64,000 nucleotides of DNA, taken from contig NZ_CAAF010000028.1 of assembly GCF_000359125.1 (NCBI RefSeq), positions 124,001-188,000 on the forward strand. The letters are read 5' to 3'. Of the stretch, positions 33,709 to 43,617 are shown one piece after another (positions within the stretch are counted from its first letter, which is position 1; each line of letters opens with the position of its first letter). The translations under genes and the position numbers were made by a program. The DNA is from Mesorhizobium sp. STM 4661 (GTDB lineage Bacteria; Pseudomonadota; Alphaproteobacteria; Rhizobiales; Rhizobiaceae). The notes under the pieces were generated by a model. That model worked only from the letters and a program-made list of their open reading frames with translations, did no database searches and was not told the DNA's origin.

Positions 33709-34839
33709 CTATTCCTTTGAACCTCCGCCAAATCTATCCTTGAGCCATGCCTTCGGCAGCGCCGGCACGAAATTGCCGTCGCGCCCGGTCATGTCGTCAT
33801 TGGTTGTGAGCGCATTGAGGATCGCTTCCTCCACGCCCTGGATCACCGCATCGAAGAACGGATCGATATCGGTATCGGGGATGAAATCGGCCCTGGCGAT
33901 GCGGCCTGACGGCGCCAGCGCCGCCTCCGGGTTGGCCGTCGAAAAGGCCAGAAAAATATCGCCCGAACTGTGATAGCCGAACCCGCCGGTCATGGCTATG
34001 CCGAGCGGCACCCGCCGCGCCAGCCGCTTCATCTGATGTGGCAGGAATGGCGCGTCCGTGGCGACGATGGCGATGATCGAGCCCTTTTCGGCGCGCGGCG
34101 TGCCTTCGCGGATCGCCGGCTCCTTGAGATCGGGCCCGGCGCGCTCGCCGCGAATGGTCAAATTGTGCCGCTTGCCGAAATTCGCCTGCACGAACATGCC
34201 GACCGTGTATGGCTTGCCTTGCCATTCCACGATGCGCGAGGCGGTGCCGGAGCCCGCCTTGAAGCCGAAGCTGATCATGCCGGTGCCACCACCGACACTG
34301 CCTTCCTCGATCGGCCCGCTTTCAGCCGCATCGAGAGCGGAAAAGACATGCTCGACACCAAGATGGTGGCCGTTGATGTCATTGAGGAAGCCATCATAGG
34401 TTTCGCCCGCCACCGGTAGCGCCCAGGCGCTTTCGAGCGATTGCGGCAGCGTCTGCTGCATCCAGCGCAAGGTTGCGTCGCGGCTGACGCCGCAGGAATG
34501 CGTGTTGGTGATGGTGATCGGAAAATTGAAGGCGCCGGTTTCCTCGATGATATGCGAGCCGCTCAATTCGCCATTGCCGTTCTGGCTGAACATGCCGGCG
34601 AAGACCGGTGTGGCGAGATCGGCGCGCGGTCTGGGCAGGATAGCGGTGACGCCGGTGCGCACCGGCCCCTTGCCGACCAACAGCGGCCCGTCGCCCACAA
34701 TCAGTGTCGTGTAACCCACCGCGATGCCAGGCACGTCGGTGATGGCGTTGAACCGGCCGGGCGTACCGTCAAAATCGATGCCGAAGGCTCTTGCGCGCCA
34801 TTTGCCGGATGGCGTCTGGTGGTGCGGATTGCCGGTCAT
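33709..34839 (-). CDS. P1-family (DmpA) aminopeptidase
   Basis: A 376-residue self-cleaving N-terminal nucleophile peptidase of the DmpA type, which releases N-terminal residues from small peptides, some acting on D- or beta-aminoacyl substrates. The processing site is in EEGSVGGGTGM: cleavage before the Ser creates the nucleophile of the beta chain. The glycine-rich NTHSCGVSRDATL motif precedes it. The ATG at 34839 removes an unsupported N-terminal extension. It follows xseA on the same strand by 40 bases. Confidence 0.9.
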   Translation of the reverse strand: MTGNPHHQTPSGKWRARAFGIDFDGTPGRFNAITDVPGIAVGYTTLIVGDGPLLVGKGPVRTGVTAILPRPRADLATPVFAGMFSQNGNGELSGSHIIEETGAFNFPITITNTHSCGVSRDATLRWMQQTLPQSLESAWALPVAGETYDGFLNDINGHHLGVEHVFSALDAAESGPIEEGSVGGGTGMISFGFKAGSGTASRIVEWQGKPYTVGMFVQANFGKRHNLTIRGERAGPDLKEPAIREGTPRAEKGSIIAIVATDAPFLPHQMKRLARRVPLGIAMTGGFGYHSSGDIFLAFSTANPEAALAPSGRIARADFIPDTDIDPFFDAVIQGVEEAILNALTTNDDMTGRDGNFVPALPKAWLKDRFGGGSKE

Positions 34840-34879
34840 CGGTGCACAGAAGTCATGGGTGTTCAAAAGCCATGGCTGT

Positions 34880-36475
34880 TCAGAAAAGGGAACCCTGGTT
34901 GCCAGGCTCCCTGGATTTGGCGGCCGGTCTCGCAATTGCCTTCGGTCTTGCCGGTTGTGCCGTACCGCCGGTCGGTGTTGCCGTACCGCTGGTGGCAATG
35001 GCATCCGCGGCGCCGTCGGCGAACTCCAGCGAAAGCGCCATCCCCGGCGCCACCTCCGCCGCGTGCTTGACCACCGCGCCGTCGGCGTCCTTCACCAGGG
35101 CGAAGCCCCGCGCCAGCACGGCCTTGTGCGAGAGCGTCGCCAGCAGCCGGTCGGCTTGGGTCAGTTTCCCGCGCAGGCGGTCCAGCCGCCGCGAAATCGC
35201 CTGGTCCTGTCGCCGCGTCAGCCTCGTCAGCGCATCCGCCTGCAATTTCTGCCGCCTTGCAATCGGCGCGGGCGACAGCCGCGCCGCGTTGCGCGAAAAC
35301 CGCGCCCGCCGCTCGCGCACGATGGCGAAGAAGGCAGCCTGCGCGCGGGCGAGGTCGCGGCCGGTCAGCGTGCGGGCCTCGTTCATGCGTCGCGACAAGG
35401 TAGCCGGCGTCAGCCTTTGTCCTTGCAGCCTGGCCCGCTTGCGCTCGATGCTGACCGACAGCGCCCGGCCGAGTCGGCTCGTCGCCTCGTCGAAGCGTCG
35501 GCGCGGCAGCGCCAGCAACTGGTCGGGCGAGGGCAGCGCACGGGCCGCCGCGCGCACGACCTGCCGCTTGCGTTCGAAATTGCGCGAGACGGCAGCCTTG
35601 AGCCGCGCGCCGAGACTCGCAAGCGTCGCTTCGAGATCAGCTTTGACCGGCACGGCAATTTCGGCTGCACCCGTCGGCGTCGGCGCCCGCACATCCGCCA
35701 CCAGGTCGATCAGCGTCCAGTCCGTCTCATGGCCGACGGCGGAAATCAGCGGAATGCGTGAGGCAGCCGCGGCGCGGGCGAGCGCTTCGTCGTTGAACCC
35801 CCAGAGGTCCTCGAGGCTGCCGCCGCCGCGCGCCACGATCAACAGGTCGGGATGCGGTACGGCGCCATCCCTGGCAAGCGCGTTGAAGCCGTTGACGGCG
35901 GCGGTCACTTCCTTGGCCGTCGTCTCGCCCTGCACCCTGACCGGCCAGACAAGCACATGAAGCGGAAACCGGTCCTTGATGCGGTGGATGATGTCGCGGA
36001 TGACCGAACCTGTCGGCGAGGTGATGACGCCGATGACGCGCGGCATGAACGGCAGCCGCCGCTTGCGCCCGGCATCGAACAGGCCTTCGGCCTGCAGCCG
36101 GCGCTTGCGCTCCTCCAGCAGGGCCATCAGTGCGCCGGCGCCGGCGGGTTCGAGATTGTCGATGACGATCTGGTAGTTGGACTTTCCCGGATAGGTGGTG
36201 AGCCTGCCGGTGGCGATCACCTCCATGCCTTCTTCGGGACGGAATTTCAGCCGGCTCATCGTGGTCTTCCACACCACGGCATCGAGCCGCGCGCGGTCGT
36301 CCTTCAGCGCGAAATAGGCATGGCCGGAAGAATGCGGCCCGCGATAGCCTGATATTTCGCCCCGCACCCGCACATTGCCGAAGACATCCTCGACCGTGCG
36401 CTTCAGCGCGCCGGAGATATCGCTCACCGTGTATTCGGTGGCGTTGGTGCGTGATTCGGATGTAGCGTCGCTCAT
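34880..36475 (-). CDS. xseA: exodeoxyribonuclease VII large subunit
   Basis: The 531-residue large subunit of exonuclease VII, which degrades single-stranded DNA from either end. The N-terminal OB-fold is at about 14-110 ([23 protein letters not shown] is split by the fold's loop). The nuclease core contains [25 protein letters not shown] and [13 protein letters not shown], followed by the long coiled-coil region rich in Arg (about 290-470). The length is slightly above the E. coli protein because of the C-terminal Ala/Pro tail. The small subunit gene xseB is not in the window. Confidence 0.95.
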   Translation of the reverse strand: MSDATSESRTNATEYTVSDISGALKRTVEDVFGNVRVRGEISGYRGPHSSGHAYFALKDDRARLDAVVWKTTMSRLKFRPEEGMEVIATGRLTTYPGKSNYQIVIDNLEPAGAGALMALLEERKRRLQAEGLFDAGRKRRLPFMPRVIGVITSPTGSVIRDIIHRIKDRFPLHVLVWPVRVQGETTAKEVTAAVNGFNALARDGAVPHPDLLIVARGGGSLEDLWGFNDEALARAAAASRIPLISAVGHETDWTLIDLVADVRAPTPTGAAEIAVPVKADLEATLASLGARLKAAVSRNFERKRQVVRAAARALPSPDQLLALPRRRFDEATSRLGRALSVSIERKRARLQGQRLTPATLSRRMNEARTLTGRDLARAQAAFFAIVRERRARFSRNAARLSPAPIARRQKLQADALTRLTRRQDQAISRRLDRLRGKLTQADRLLATLSHKAVLARGFALVKDADGAVVKHAAEVAPGMALSLEFADGAADAIATSGTATPTGGTAQPARPKAIARPAAKSREPGNQGSLF

Positions 36476-36533
36476 GGACCGATTGAGAGACGGTTGTCCG
36501 CCCGCGTCAAGGCGGCTGATGCCGACATCTGTC

Positions 36534-37490
36534 TCACCAGCCCGGCAGGATCTGGTTCGGCTTGCTCCGCTTCATCTTCGAAAAGGCGAGCGCGGCGAAG
36601 TCGAAGGTTCCCGTCTCTTCGCCAAGCGGCACCGAAATATTGTCCAGGCTTTCCGAGATATGGCGGGCCAGCGCGTCGACGATCTCCGGTCGCGATGTCT
36701 GGCCACGCATGATGCCGATGCGGCAATCGGGCAGGACGCCGAACCCGTCGGCATCGCCCAGCACCCGCATGCCGGGCCTGAGCGCGCATTCCGGCAGCAC
36801 CGAGATTGCCAGGCCGGACAGCACGGCAGCGGTGATGACGGTTGCCGAGAAGCTGGTGAACAGGATGCGATAGTCGCGGTTCTGCCGGTCGAGCACATCG
36901 ACGGCGGCGCGTCGCCAGATGCAGTTCGGCCGGCCGAAAGCCATTGGTAGTACGTCCTGCTCGTGTGTCGCATGGTTGGCCGAGGTGACCCATAGCAACG
37001 GCTCGCGCCGCACCACTTCCGATTGGCCGTGCGCATCATTGTGCGTCACCAAGGCCAGATCGAGATTGCCGCGCTTGATATGCTCGACCAGCCCCGGTGT
37101 CGGCTCGCAGATCACGGTCAGCTCGACACGCGGATTGGAGCGTGCGAACCGCGCCATGATCTCGGGCAGGAAGCGATCGGCATAGTCGTCCGGCGTGCCG
37201 ATGCGGATCGTGCCTTCGAGCCGCCGGTCATCGAAGGCGGCCAGCGTTTCCCGGTTGAGGAACAGCATCCGTCTTGCGTAGGAGAGCAGCCTGTCGCCTT
37301 CCTCGGTCAGCCTGTTGGTGCGCCCGTCCTTTTGGAACAGCGGCTTGCCGATCCGCTCTTCCAGCCGGCGCATCTGCATGGACACCGCCGACTGGGTGCG
37401 GTGCACTTCTTCGGCTGCGCGGGTGAAGCTGCCGGTGTCGGCGATCGAGATGAAGGTCTGCAACTGATCGAGATCGAGTGGCGCTTTCAT
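36534..37490 (-). CDS. LysR-family transcriptional regulator
   Basis: A 318-residue LysR regulator. The winged HTH at residues 6-65 reads [20 protein letters not shown] then [20 protein letters not shown], and the LysR substrate domain follows from about 92. It is divergent from the DUF1127 gene at 37724 with a repeat-bearing spacer between them. It is not the VtlR/LsrB regulator that controls DUF1127 genes elsewhere in Rhizobiales, whose N terminus differs. Target and inducer are unknown. Confidence 0.9.
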   Translation of the reverse strand: MKAPLDLDQLQTFISIADTGSFTRAAEEVHRTQSAVSMQMRRLEERIGKPLFQKDGRTNRLTEEGDRLLSYARRMLFLNRETLAAFDDRRLEGTIRIGTPDDYADRFLPEIMARFARSNPRVELTVICEPTPGLVEHIKRGNLDLALVTHNDAHGQSEVVRREPLLWVTSANHATHEQDVLPMAFGRPNCIWRRAAVDVLDRQNRDYRILFTSFSATVITAAVLSGLAISVLPECALRPGMRVLGDADGFGVLPDCRIGIMRGQTSRPEIVDALARHISESLDNISVPLGEETGTFDFAALAFSKMKRSKPNQILPGW

Positions 37491-37590
37491 CGGTCCAATC
37501 CATCACTAGTGTTGATGCCTAGGATTAGAAACATTCGTTGGATTAATCAATCGAGTGATGGCAAATTAGCACTATCCACATGAAGCCACT

Positions 37591-37635
37591 GCATGTCGCC
37601 CAAAAGTGGGCACCGGTTTTGGGACAACGACATGC
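37591..37635. repeat. RIME-like palindromic intergenic repeat
   Basis: A 45-base palindrome from GCATGTCGCC to CGACATGC with centre AAAAGTGGGCACCGGTTTT, sister of the copy at 3393-3441. It sits in the spacer between the LysR gene and the DUF1127 gene. Confidence 0.7.
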
Positions 37636-37723
37636 ATCACTTTAAGTGAATCGGGACCGGAGCGGCCGCTGTTATCAGCGCCGATCGGCCTGTTTCGTCC
37701 GTTCGAATCCGAAGGAGATCGAC

Positions 37724-38011
37724 ATGACCACGTATGATTTCGCTACCGAGACCTCGCGCATCACCACGCGTCCGGCCGTTGCGACGCGCGTGGCCAATGC
37801 AGTCGCCAATGCCTACCAGGCCTGGAAAAATCGCCGCGCCTTTTATCGCCTTGGCGAGATGTCCGACGCCGAACTCGCCGACATCGGCTTGACGCGCGCC
37901 GACCTACACGTCGCCAATGTGCCGTTCGGCCGCGATCCGACGGTCAGGTTGCGTGCGATCGCCGCCGACCGCGCGGACACGATCGAGGATCTGGCCCGCA
38001 AGGTGGCCTGA
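37724..38011 (+). CDS. DUF1127 (YjiS-like) small protein
   Basis: A 95-residue protein with the DUF1127 core AWKNRRAFYRLGEMSDAELA followed by DIGLTRADL. In Rhizobiales such Arg-rich small proteins are often sRNA- or LysR-controlled and some influence phosphate or stress responses by RNA binding. The ATG at 37724 has the ribosome site AAGGAG at 37712-37717. It is monocistronic. Confidence 0.82.
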   Translation: MTTYDFATETSRITTRPAVATRVANAVANAYQAWKNRRAFYRLGEMSDAELADIGLTRADLHVANVPFGRDPTVRLRAIAADRADTIEDLARKVA

Positions 38012-38154
38012 TCGCGTTGCTGTTTCGGTCGCGTTGAACCTTTTGAGGTTCGACGTCACCAAAGACTATCGCAGGCTCCCACTCCCTGCCGGATCCCCCC
38101 GGCCGCCTGCATCCCGCCCGGTCCCGCGAGGACCGGGCATTTTCTTTCTTGAGG

Positions 38155-38379
38155 TCAGGCGAACGCCAGCTTTCGCGACGGCCTTGGTATCGATCTGCCC
38201 AGCTCATGCGCGGCTTCTATCCAGCTCGCGATGGCGTCCTGGACATTCGCGATGGCCTCTTCAGGAGTGTCGCCGTCACTTATGCAGCCTGGTAAATCAG
38301 GTACCAGGGCCGAAAATCCGCCCCCGTCTTCTGCAGAGAGCGGCGCGATGACAACCGGATATTCAAGTCTGTCCGTCAT
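38155..38379 (-). CDS. hicB: HicB-family antitoxin
   Basis: A 74-residue protein with the partial RNase H fold of HicB: YPVVIAPLSAEDGGGFSALV, PDLPGCISDGDTPEEAIANV and the following helix AIASWIEAAHELG. HicB proteins neutralise HicA by occluding its active site. No separate DNA-binding domain is visible after residue 65, so autoregulation may be weak or need the toxin. It overlaps hicA by 17 bases. Confidence 0.88.
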   Translation of the reverse strand: MTDRLEYPVVIAPLSAEDGGGFSALVPDLPGCISDGDTPEEAIANVQDAIASWIEAAHELGRSIPRPSRKLAFA

Positions 38380-38614
38380 GTCTCTTTGCCTCGTCGATGA
38401 ATGCCACGAGTTTCCGAATATATACGGGTTTGATAGGACGTTTGAAAGGCACGGTCAAAATGTCAGCCATCGCGGAATGATAGACCTTGTAATGCGATCC
38501 ACCTGACCTCGGCGGCATGCATTGGACGCCGGCCTCGTCACAAACTGCTTTTACATCCGTTATCGACCAATCGCCGCGAGGGTTGCGGCGCATCTGTTCC
38601 AGTCTCTTGCTCAC
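38363..38614 (-). CDS. hicA: HicA-family mRNA interferase toxin
   Basis: An 83-residue double-stranded-RNA-binding-fold toxin that cleaves translated mRNA. The catalytic His lies in SGGSHYKVYH; VPFKRPIKPVYIRKLVAFID is the end of the fold. The order toxin then antitoxin is typical of hicAB. The start at 38614 is GTG without a clear ribosome site; an ATG at 38593 would give 76 residues and is an alternative. Confidence 0.85.
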   Translation of the reverse strand: MSKRLEQMRRNPRGDWSITDVKAVCDEAGVQCMPPRSGGSHYKVYHSAMADILTVPFKRPIKPVYIRKLVAFIDEAKRHDGQT

Positions 38615-38641
38615 AGCATGCCGACCAGGACGCCGGCAATC

Positions 38642-39727
38642 CTATCGCCGACCCATTCCTTGCTTGAACTGGTCGAAGATCGACTCCATGCCCTTCTGGT
38701 AGTCGTCGCGCTGCTGCGCACCCGTCTCGAACATCTTGCCGAACAGATCGTCGAATGGATTGCTCGGCCTGCCGCTCGGATTGGGCGCCGGCTGCGGCGC
38801 CTGGCGCTGCTGCGGCGCCGGCTGCCCACCAGCCATTCCACCTCCTTGGCCGCCGCCGAACATGTCCTGCAGCACCTTGCCGAGCGGATTGTCGCCCATG
38901 GGGTTCTGCGTCTGCTGCGTCCGGCCCTGCGGCTGCTGCGCACCGCCGCCAAACATATCCTGCAGCACCTTGCCGAGCGGATTGTCGCCCATGGGGTTCT
39001 GCGTCTGCTGCGGTTGGCCTTGCGGCTGCTGGCCACCACCGCCGAACATGTCCTGCAGCACCCTGCCGAGCGGATTGTCGCCCATGGGGTTCTGTGTCTG
39101 CTGTGGCTGGCCTTGTGGCTGCTGGCCACCACCGCCGAAAATGTCCTGCAGCACCTTGCCAAGCGGATTGTCGACCGGGCTTGCAGGCTGCGGCGCCTGG
39201 CGTTGCTGTGGAGCCTGGGCGCCGCCGCCCGCTTGTCGCATCATCTGCTCGATGAGTTCGCCGAGCGGATTGCCGCTGCCGCCGAAGCCGCCGGCCGCCT
39301 GCATCTGGTTGTTGGTCTGCTTGAACAGTCCGCCCATGACCATGGAAGCGACCGAGGGCAGCATCTGCTGCAAGACCTGCTGGCTGACGCCGCTCGCCTG
39401 CGCGGCCTGACTGGCAACGGCGCGGGACAGATCCTTCGAGCCGAACAGGTGCCCGAGAATGCCGTTGCCTTCGTCGACACCAGGTTGCGAAAAGGCCGCT
39501 GCCGGGTTCTCGAAATATTTGGCGTGCTGGCCGCTGGCCATCGCCGTCACGAAGGAGCCGAGCCCATAAGGGTCGGACGTGTTGCGCTTCAGCCCTTGTG
39601 AAAAGGCAGGCAGCAGCGCCTCGACCGCCGACTGCGTCTGCTGTTGCGAAAGCCCGAACTGTTGGGCAAGCGCCTGCATGCCATTGCCGTTCTGGGACTG
39701 CGCCAGAATGTCGAACAAGGAAGGCAT
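38642..39727 (-). CDS. DUF937 family protein with 31-residue tandem repeats
   Basis: A 361-residue protein. The N-terminal DUF937 domain (about 1-155) reads MPSLFDILAQSQNGNGMQAL then QFGLSQQQTQSAVEALLPAF, and the C-terminal part is Gln/Gly/Pro-rich. Four near-identical units of 31 residues carry DNPLGKVLQDMFGGGGQQPQ. The function is unknown; the low-complexity part suggests assembly or phase-separating behaviour. The ATG at 39727 has the ribosome site GAGGAG; a start at 39814 would add 29 acidic residues without support. Confidence 0.8.
   Translation of the reverse strand: MPSLFDILAQSQNGNGMQALAQQFGLSQQQTQSAVEALLPAFSQGLKRNTSDPYGLGSFVTAMASGQHAKYFENPAAAFSQPGVDEGNGILGHLFGSKDLSRAVASQAAQASGVSQQVLQQMLPSVASMVMGGLFKQTNNQMQAAGGFGGSGNPLGELIEQMMRQAGGGAQAPQQRQAPQPASPVDNPLGKVLQDIFGGGGQQPQGQPQQTQNPMGDNPLGRVLQDMFGGGGQQPQGQPQQTQNPMGDNPLGKVLQDMFGGGAQQPQGRTQQTQNPMGDNPLGKVLQDMFGGGQGGGMAGGQPAPQQRQAPQPAPNPSGRPSNPFDDLFGKMFETGAQQRDDYQKGMESIFDQFKQGMGRR
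38866..39237. repeat. four 93-bp tandem repeats inside the DUF937 gene
   Basis: CCTGCAGCACC begins at 38866, 38959, 39052 and 39145, an exact 93-base period, equal to 31 codons. Because the period is a multiple of three, copy-number change would keep the frame. Confidence 0.85.
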
Positions 39728-39829
39728 TGATTTCTCCTCGGGAAAATCCTCGTTGGAGAAGTCTAGTTCGTTTCCATGACCGTTTGAAGCGACTTCTGCC
39801 GAGTAGTCGGCCAAGCGGATAGCGAAACG

Positions 39830-41203
39830 TCAATACGCATATTCCATGAACACCGGCTCGATCGACCCACCCCAGCGCGTATGATAGGCGGAGAGCATCT
39901 CCTCGGCACTGGTCGTGCCGCGCGCGACGACTTCGTCCAATGTGTTGAGGAATGAGGTTTCGTCGTAGCCGTCGCGGTTCTTCCGGTCGCGGTTCTTCAG
40001 TCCCGTGCGCGAGATGACGAGCACGTCGCGGGCGATCTCGCGCAAGGTGCTGTTGCGGAAGGGCGCCGAAATGCCTTGTTCCGGCACGGCGTTGCGCATC
40101 GCCAGCACCTCTTCATAGGCCCAATTCGACGTCAGCGCTTCGGCTGCCTCGAGCGCTGCCTCGTCATAGAGCAACCCAACCCAGAAGGCCGGCAGCGCGC
40201 AGATGCGCCGCCACGGCCCGCCATCGGCGCCGCGCATTTCAAGGAAGCGCTTCAGCCGCACGTCGGGGAACAGAGTCGACAAATGGTTCGCCCAGTCGCC
40301 CATCGTCGGCAGCCCGTCCGGTATCTCGTTGCGGGCCGCACCCGCCATGAACTGACGGAAGGTGACATGCGTCATGTCGTGATAGTGGCCGTCGCGGATG
40401 ACGAAATACATCGGCACGTCGAGCGCCCATTCGACATAGTCGGCAAAGCCGAAATCGGGCGAGAAGCAGAACTCGAGCAGGCCCGAGCGCTGGTTGTCGG
40501 TGTCGCGCCAGATGTCGCCGCGCCAGCTCTGCAATCCGTTGGGCCGGCCTTCGGTGAAAGGCGAGTTGGCGAACAGCGCCGTCGACAGCGGCTGCAGCTT
40601 CAGCGACACCTGCATCTTGCGGCGCATGTCCGCCTCGCTCTCGAAGTCGAGATTCACCTGGATGGTGCAGGTGCGGTACATCATGTCGAGGCCCTTGCTG
40701 CCGACCTTGGGCATGTAGCGCGTCATGATCTCGTAGCGCGACTTCGGCATTTTCGGCGTCTCGGCCAGCGACCATTTCGGGCTGCCGCCGAGGCCGAGAA
40801 AACGGATGCCCATCGGCTCGGCGATCTCGCGCACCTGCGCCAGATGCGCATTGCCCTCGCGGCAGGTCTGGTGGATCGTTTCCAGCGGCGCGCCGGACAG
40901 CTCGAATTGGCCACCGGGTTCCAGCGAAATCGCCCCTTGGCCGGTCGGCTCGACCAGGCCGATGATGCGGCCGTCATCGATGATCGGATCCCAGCCGAGT
41001 TTCTCCTGCATGCCTTCGAGGATGGCGCGTATGCCGCGCTCGCCGCCATAGGGCACCGGCGCGTCGCCGTCGACATAGAACGGAAATTTTTCGTGTTCGG
41101 TGCCGATCCGCCATTTGTCGCGCGGCTTGTTGCCCTCGGCCAGATACTCGACAAGCTCGTCGACGCCTTCAATAGGCCTGAAATCGGTTGTATCGCGCGC
41201 CAT
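39830..41203 (-). CDS. gshA: glutamate-cysteine ligase
   Basis: First enzyme of glutathione synthesis, joining glutamate and cysteine. The 457-residue protein belongs to the plant/alphaproteobacterial type (GCS2). Recognisable segments are WRIGTEHEKFPF, EPGGQFELSGAP, YRTCTIQVNLDFESEADMRR and RGADGGPWRRICALPAFWVG. The ATG at 41203 opens MARDTTDFRPIEGV, the family start; a longer in-frame extension through a repeat is rejected. Glutathione is required for efficient nodulation in rhizobia. Confidence 0.95.
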   Translation of the reverse strand: MARDTTDFRPIEGVDELVEYLAEGNKPRDKWRIGTEHEKFPFYVDGDAPVPYGGERGIRAILEGMQEKLGWDPIIDDGRIIGLVEPTGQGAISLEPGGQFELSGAPLETIHQTCREGNAHLAQVREIAEPMGIRFLGLGGSPKWSLAETPKMPKSRYEIMTRYMPKVGSKGLDMMYRTCTIQVNLDFESEADMRRKMQVSLKLQPLSTALFANSPFTEGRPNGLQSWRGDIWRDTDNQRSGLLEFCFSPDFGFADYVEWALDVPMYFVIRDGHYHDMTHVTFRQFMAGAARNEIPDGLPTMGDWANHLSTLFPDVRLKRFLEMRGADGGPWRRICALPAFWVGLLYDEAALEAAEALTSNWAYEEVLAMRNAVPEQGISAPFRNSTLREIARDVLVISRTGLKNRDRKNRDGYDETSFLNTLDEVVARGTTSAEEMLSAYHTRWGGSIEPVFMEYAY

Positions 41204-41220
41204 GACAAGTCCTTTGGCAC

Positions 41221-41321
41221 ATGACCCCGAAAATCGGCTTCGATTTTCGCTGGGGATCATATGCCCAATCAAAGTGCTACAGCGGGCCTTTGCGCGTCCG
41301 AAAGGACGCACGGCGCTGTAG
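41221..41321. repeat. compound palindromic repeat upstream of gshA
   Basis: Two palindromes in tandem: ATGACCCCGAAAATCG pairs with CGATTTTCG and GGATCAT (41221-41260), then CTACAGCG (41277-41284) pairs with CGCTGTAG (41314-41321), with inner GCGTCC-GAAA-GGACGC. This is a common rhizobial intergenic element. It lies within the likely gshA leader or promoter. Confidence 0.65.
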
Positions 41322-41422
41322 GCGGTCGGACGACCGCCGGCGCTAGATGGACGAAATGTCAGTAGCCGATCAAGAGAAAAATCCTGAGCCACAGGTCAAG
41401 AGGAATTGATTCATGCCGGCTC

Positions 41423-42157
41423 TCACCAATCGCCGATCGTCGCCTGCATCACCGCCAGCGCGGCCACCGCGGCCGTGTCGGCGCGCAGGATGCGGGGCCC
41501 GAGCGGAATGGCGGTGACGAACGGCAGCGCCCGCAGCATCCTGCGCTCGTCGTCGGAAAAGCCGCCCTCCGGCCCGACCAGCAGCCCGAGCTTGCTTTTC
41601 CTCAACCCTTGCAACGCGGGCAGGGGATTGTTGGTCGAGGCGTCCTCGTCGCAGAAGATCAGCCGCCGCTCTCTGTCCCAGTTGTTGAGCAGGCGTTCGA
41701 ACTTTTCCGCTTCACGCAACTCCGGCACCGCCAATATGCCGCATTGTTCGGCCGCCTCGACGACATTGGCGCGCAGGCGGTCGATGCCGGGCTTTGCCAC
41801 TTGCGTGTGCTGGGTGATGACCGGCTGCAGGATGCCGGCGCCCATTTCGACCGCCTTCTGCACGAGATAATCGAGCCGCCCTTGCTTGAGCGGCGCAAAG
41901 CAGTAGACGAGATCGGGCAGCGGCGGCTGCGGCCGCTGCAGGGTCAGCACCCTAAAGCGTACCGCCCTTTTCGACTTGGCGGCGATTGTCGCCGACCACT
42001 CGCCGTCGCGGCCGTTGAACAACAGGATTTCGGCGCCTTCGCCAAGCCGCAGCACATGCATCAGATAGTGGCTTTGCTGCTGGCTCGCTTCGATCTCGAT
42101 GTCGGGTCCGAGGTCGTCCGGCACGAACAGCCGCTGCATCTTGTAATTGGCGCGCAT
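41423..42157 (-). CDS. rsmE: 16S rRNA m3U1498 methyltransferase
   Basis: Methylates N3 of U1498 in 16S rRNA. The 244-residue protein has the RsmE PUA-like N-terminal part ([25 protein letters not shown]) and the SPOUT knot with [13 protein letters not shown] and [17 protein letters not shown] shorter start at 42139 (MQRLFV) is possible. In many alphaproteobacteria rsmE lies beside gshA, as here. Confidence 0.95.
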   Translation of the reverse strand: MRANYKMQRLFVPDDLGPDIEIEASQQQSHYLMHVLRLGEGAEILLFNGRDGEWSATIAAKSKRAVRFRVLTLQRPQPPLPDLVYCFAPLKQGRLDYLVQKAVEMGAGILQPVITQHTQVAKPGIDRLRANVVEAAEQCGILAVPELREAEKFERLLNNWDRERRLIFCDEDASTNNPLPALQGLRKSKLGLLVGPEGGFSDDERRMLRALPFVTAIPLGPRILRADTAAVAALAVMQATIGDW

Positions 42158-42188
42158 TGTCGAGGAATGGGCGAGCCGGCCGCTGCCG

Positions 42189-42830
42189 TCAAGCCTCGGC
42201 GGTGGGATGCCAGACCGGCTCGTAGCCTTGCCTCAGCACGGCAAGAGTGGTTGCCGGCGTAAGCAGGCTGAGCGGCCGGCCGGCAAAGCGATCGAACCCC
42301 ACCGGTTCGCTATAGCCGGCAAACGACCAGCGCAATGCCTTGCCGTTGTGCAGGGCAAATGCAATGCCGCCGTCGGCAATCATGACGCCGTCCGGCAGCC
42401 CGGCAAGCTCATCCGCCGCCGGCGGTCGCCCGCCCGACGCCAGCCGCTCCCGATGCAGCCGCTTGTCGACCATCGGCGCGCGCGGCTCGGCGATGCCGAA
42501 GGCCGCGCCAAAGCGCCCGACGAAATCCGTCGCCCGTTCGCGCCGGCAGAAGAAGCAGGGCCGATGCCCGGCAGCGAGCGCCGTCACCTCGTCGAGGAAA
42601 AACAGCTCGGTCCAGCCTGCCTTGCCTCCCGGCCTGTTTCTACCCATCGGCTCGCGTCGCACATCGCGGAACTTGCAGACGCAGATGATCCAGGCCTGAA
42701 GCGCCCAGCGCTTCTTCAGCAGCGTCTTGGTCTCAGGATCGTGGATGATACCGCGATTGCCCGTAAACAGGCCGCGTTCGGGCACGGCATGGATGGCGCC
42801 GAACGGATCGACGCGGTTTTGCAGTGGCAT
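42189..42830 (-). CDS. conserved hypothetical protein with PCFFC motif
   Basis: A 213-residue protein that I do not assign. It has a cysteine pair in [13 protein letters not shown] that could bind a metal, plus a KFRDVRRE segment and a hydrophobic end. No signal peptide or membrane helix is visible. The ATG at 42830 has the ribosome site GGAGAAA. It is divergent from the amidotransferase gene at 42919 and follows no obvious operon partner; rsmE lies 32 bases downstream. Confidence 0.75.
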   Translation of the reverse strand: MPLQNRVDPFGAIHAVPERGLFTGNRGIIHDPETKTLLKKRWALQAWIICVCKFRDVRREPMGRNRPGGKAGWTELFFLDEVTALAAGHRPCFFCRRERATDFVGRFGAAFGIAEPRAPMVDKRLHRERLASGGRPPAADELAGLPDGVMIADGGIAFALHNGKALRWSFAGYSEPVGFDRFAGRPLSLLTPATTLAVLRQGYEPVWHPTAEA

Positions 42831-42918
42831 AGCTTTCTCCCCGAATACGCATCTTGGCTGGAACGCCGGCGCCATGATATCGCTCGTGACATCATTTTCA
42901 TGTCAGCAGGTTTCTTCG

Positions 42919-43617
42919 ATGCGGGTGCTGGTGGTCCAGAATTACGACAACACCGGCCTTGGCCAGGTCGGCGCCGCACTCGCTGAAGCGGGCGCCGATC
43001 TCGATCTGCGCCGCCCCTATCAAGGCGAAGCCCTGCCGGAGGATGCCGACCAGCATGACGCCATGGTGGTGCTTGGCGGCGGCCAGAATGCGCTGGCCGA
43101 CGACGACTATCCCTATTTTCCCGCACTGCTCGACTTGACTCGCGATTTCGCCGACAAGGACCGCGCCGTGCTCGGCATCTGCCTCGGCAGCCAGCTGGTC
43201 GCCCGCGCCTTTGGCGGCGAGAATCGCATCGGCGCGGCCAATGAATTCGGCTGGTGTGGCGTATCGCTGACGCCCGATGCCAAGACCGATCCAGTGCTCG
43301 GCGCGCTGCCCGAAAACTTTCCCATCTTCCAATGGCATGACGACACGTTTGCGCTGCCTGAAAACGCCGTGCGGCTGGCCGGCAATGACGTCGCCGAGAA
43401 CCAGGCGTTCCGCATCGGCCGCGCGGTCTACGGCTTCCAGTTTCATTTCGAGGCCGACCGGCCGATGGTCCGCGACTGGAGCACGTCCTTCGCCCCGCTC
43501 ATCGCCGCCCGGCATCCGGACTGGGCCGGCAAGCTCGATGACGAAATGGCCAGCAACGGACCGCAGGCCGATGCTGCCGGCCTCGCCATCGCCCGCGCCT
43601 GGGTGGCGACTATCTAG
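42919..43617 (+). CDS. class I glutamine amidotransferase-like protein
   Basis: A 232-residue stand-alone GATase1 domain. The nucleophile Cys88 is in GICLGSQ, and His176 and Glu178 in FQFHFE complete the catalytic triad. A mobile synthase domain is absent, so it either works with a partner or hydrolyses a small substrate such as gamma-glutamyl compounds. The ATG at 42919 starts MRVLVVQNYD, which is the fold's first strand. It is monocistronic. Confidence 0.9.
   Translation: MRVLVVQNYDNTGLGQVGAALAEAGADLDLRRPYQGEALPEDADQHDAMVVLGGGQNALADDDYPYFPALLDLTRDFADKDRAVLGICLGSQLVARAFGGENRIGAANEFGWCGVSLTPDAKTDPVLGALPENFPIFQWHDDTFALPENAVRLAGNDVAENQAFRIGRAVYGFQFHFEADRPMVRDWSTSFAPLIAARHPDWAGKLDDEMASNGPQADAAGLAIARAWVATI

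Noticed and set aside
36534-37490. LysR gene as VtlR/LsrB, known regulator of DUF1127 genes
   Set aside because: The N-terminal sequence ([20 protein letters not shown]) is unlike that of VtlR/LsrB, although the divergent DUF1127 neighbour made it tempting.
38866-39237. CRISPR-like regular repeats
   Set aside because: The 93-base units are contiguous, without unique spacers, in frame inside a protein gene, and no cas gene is near.
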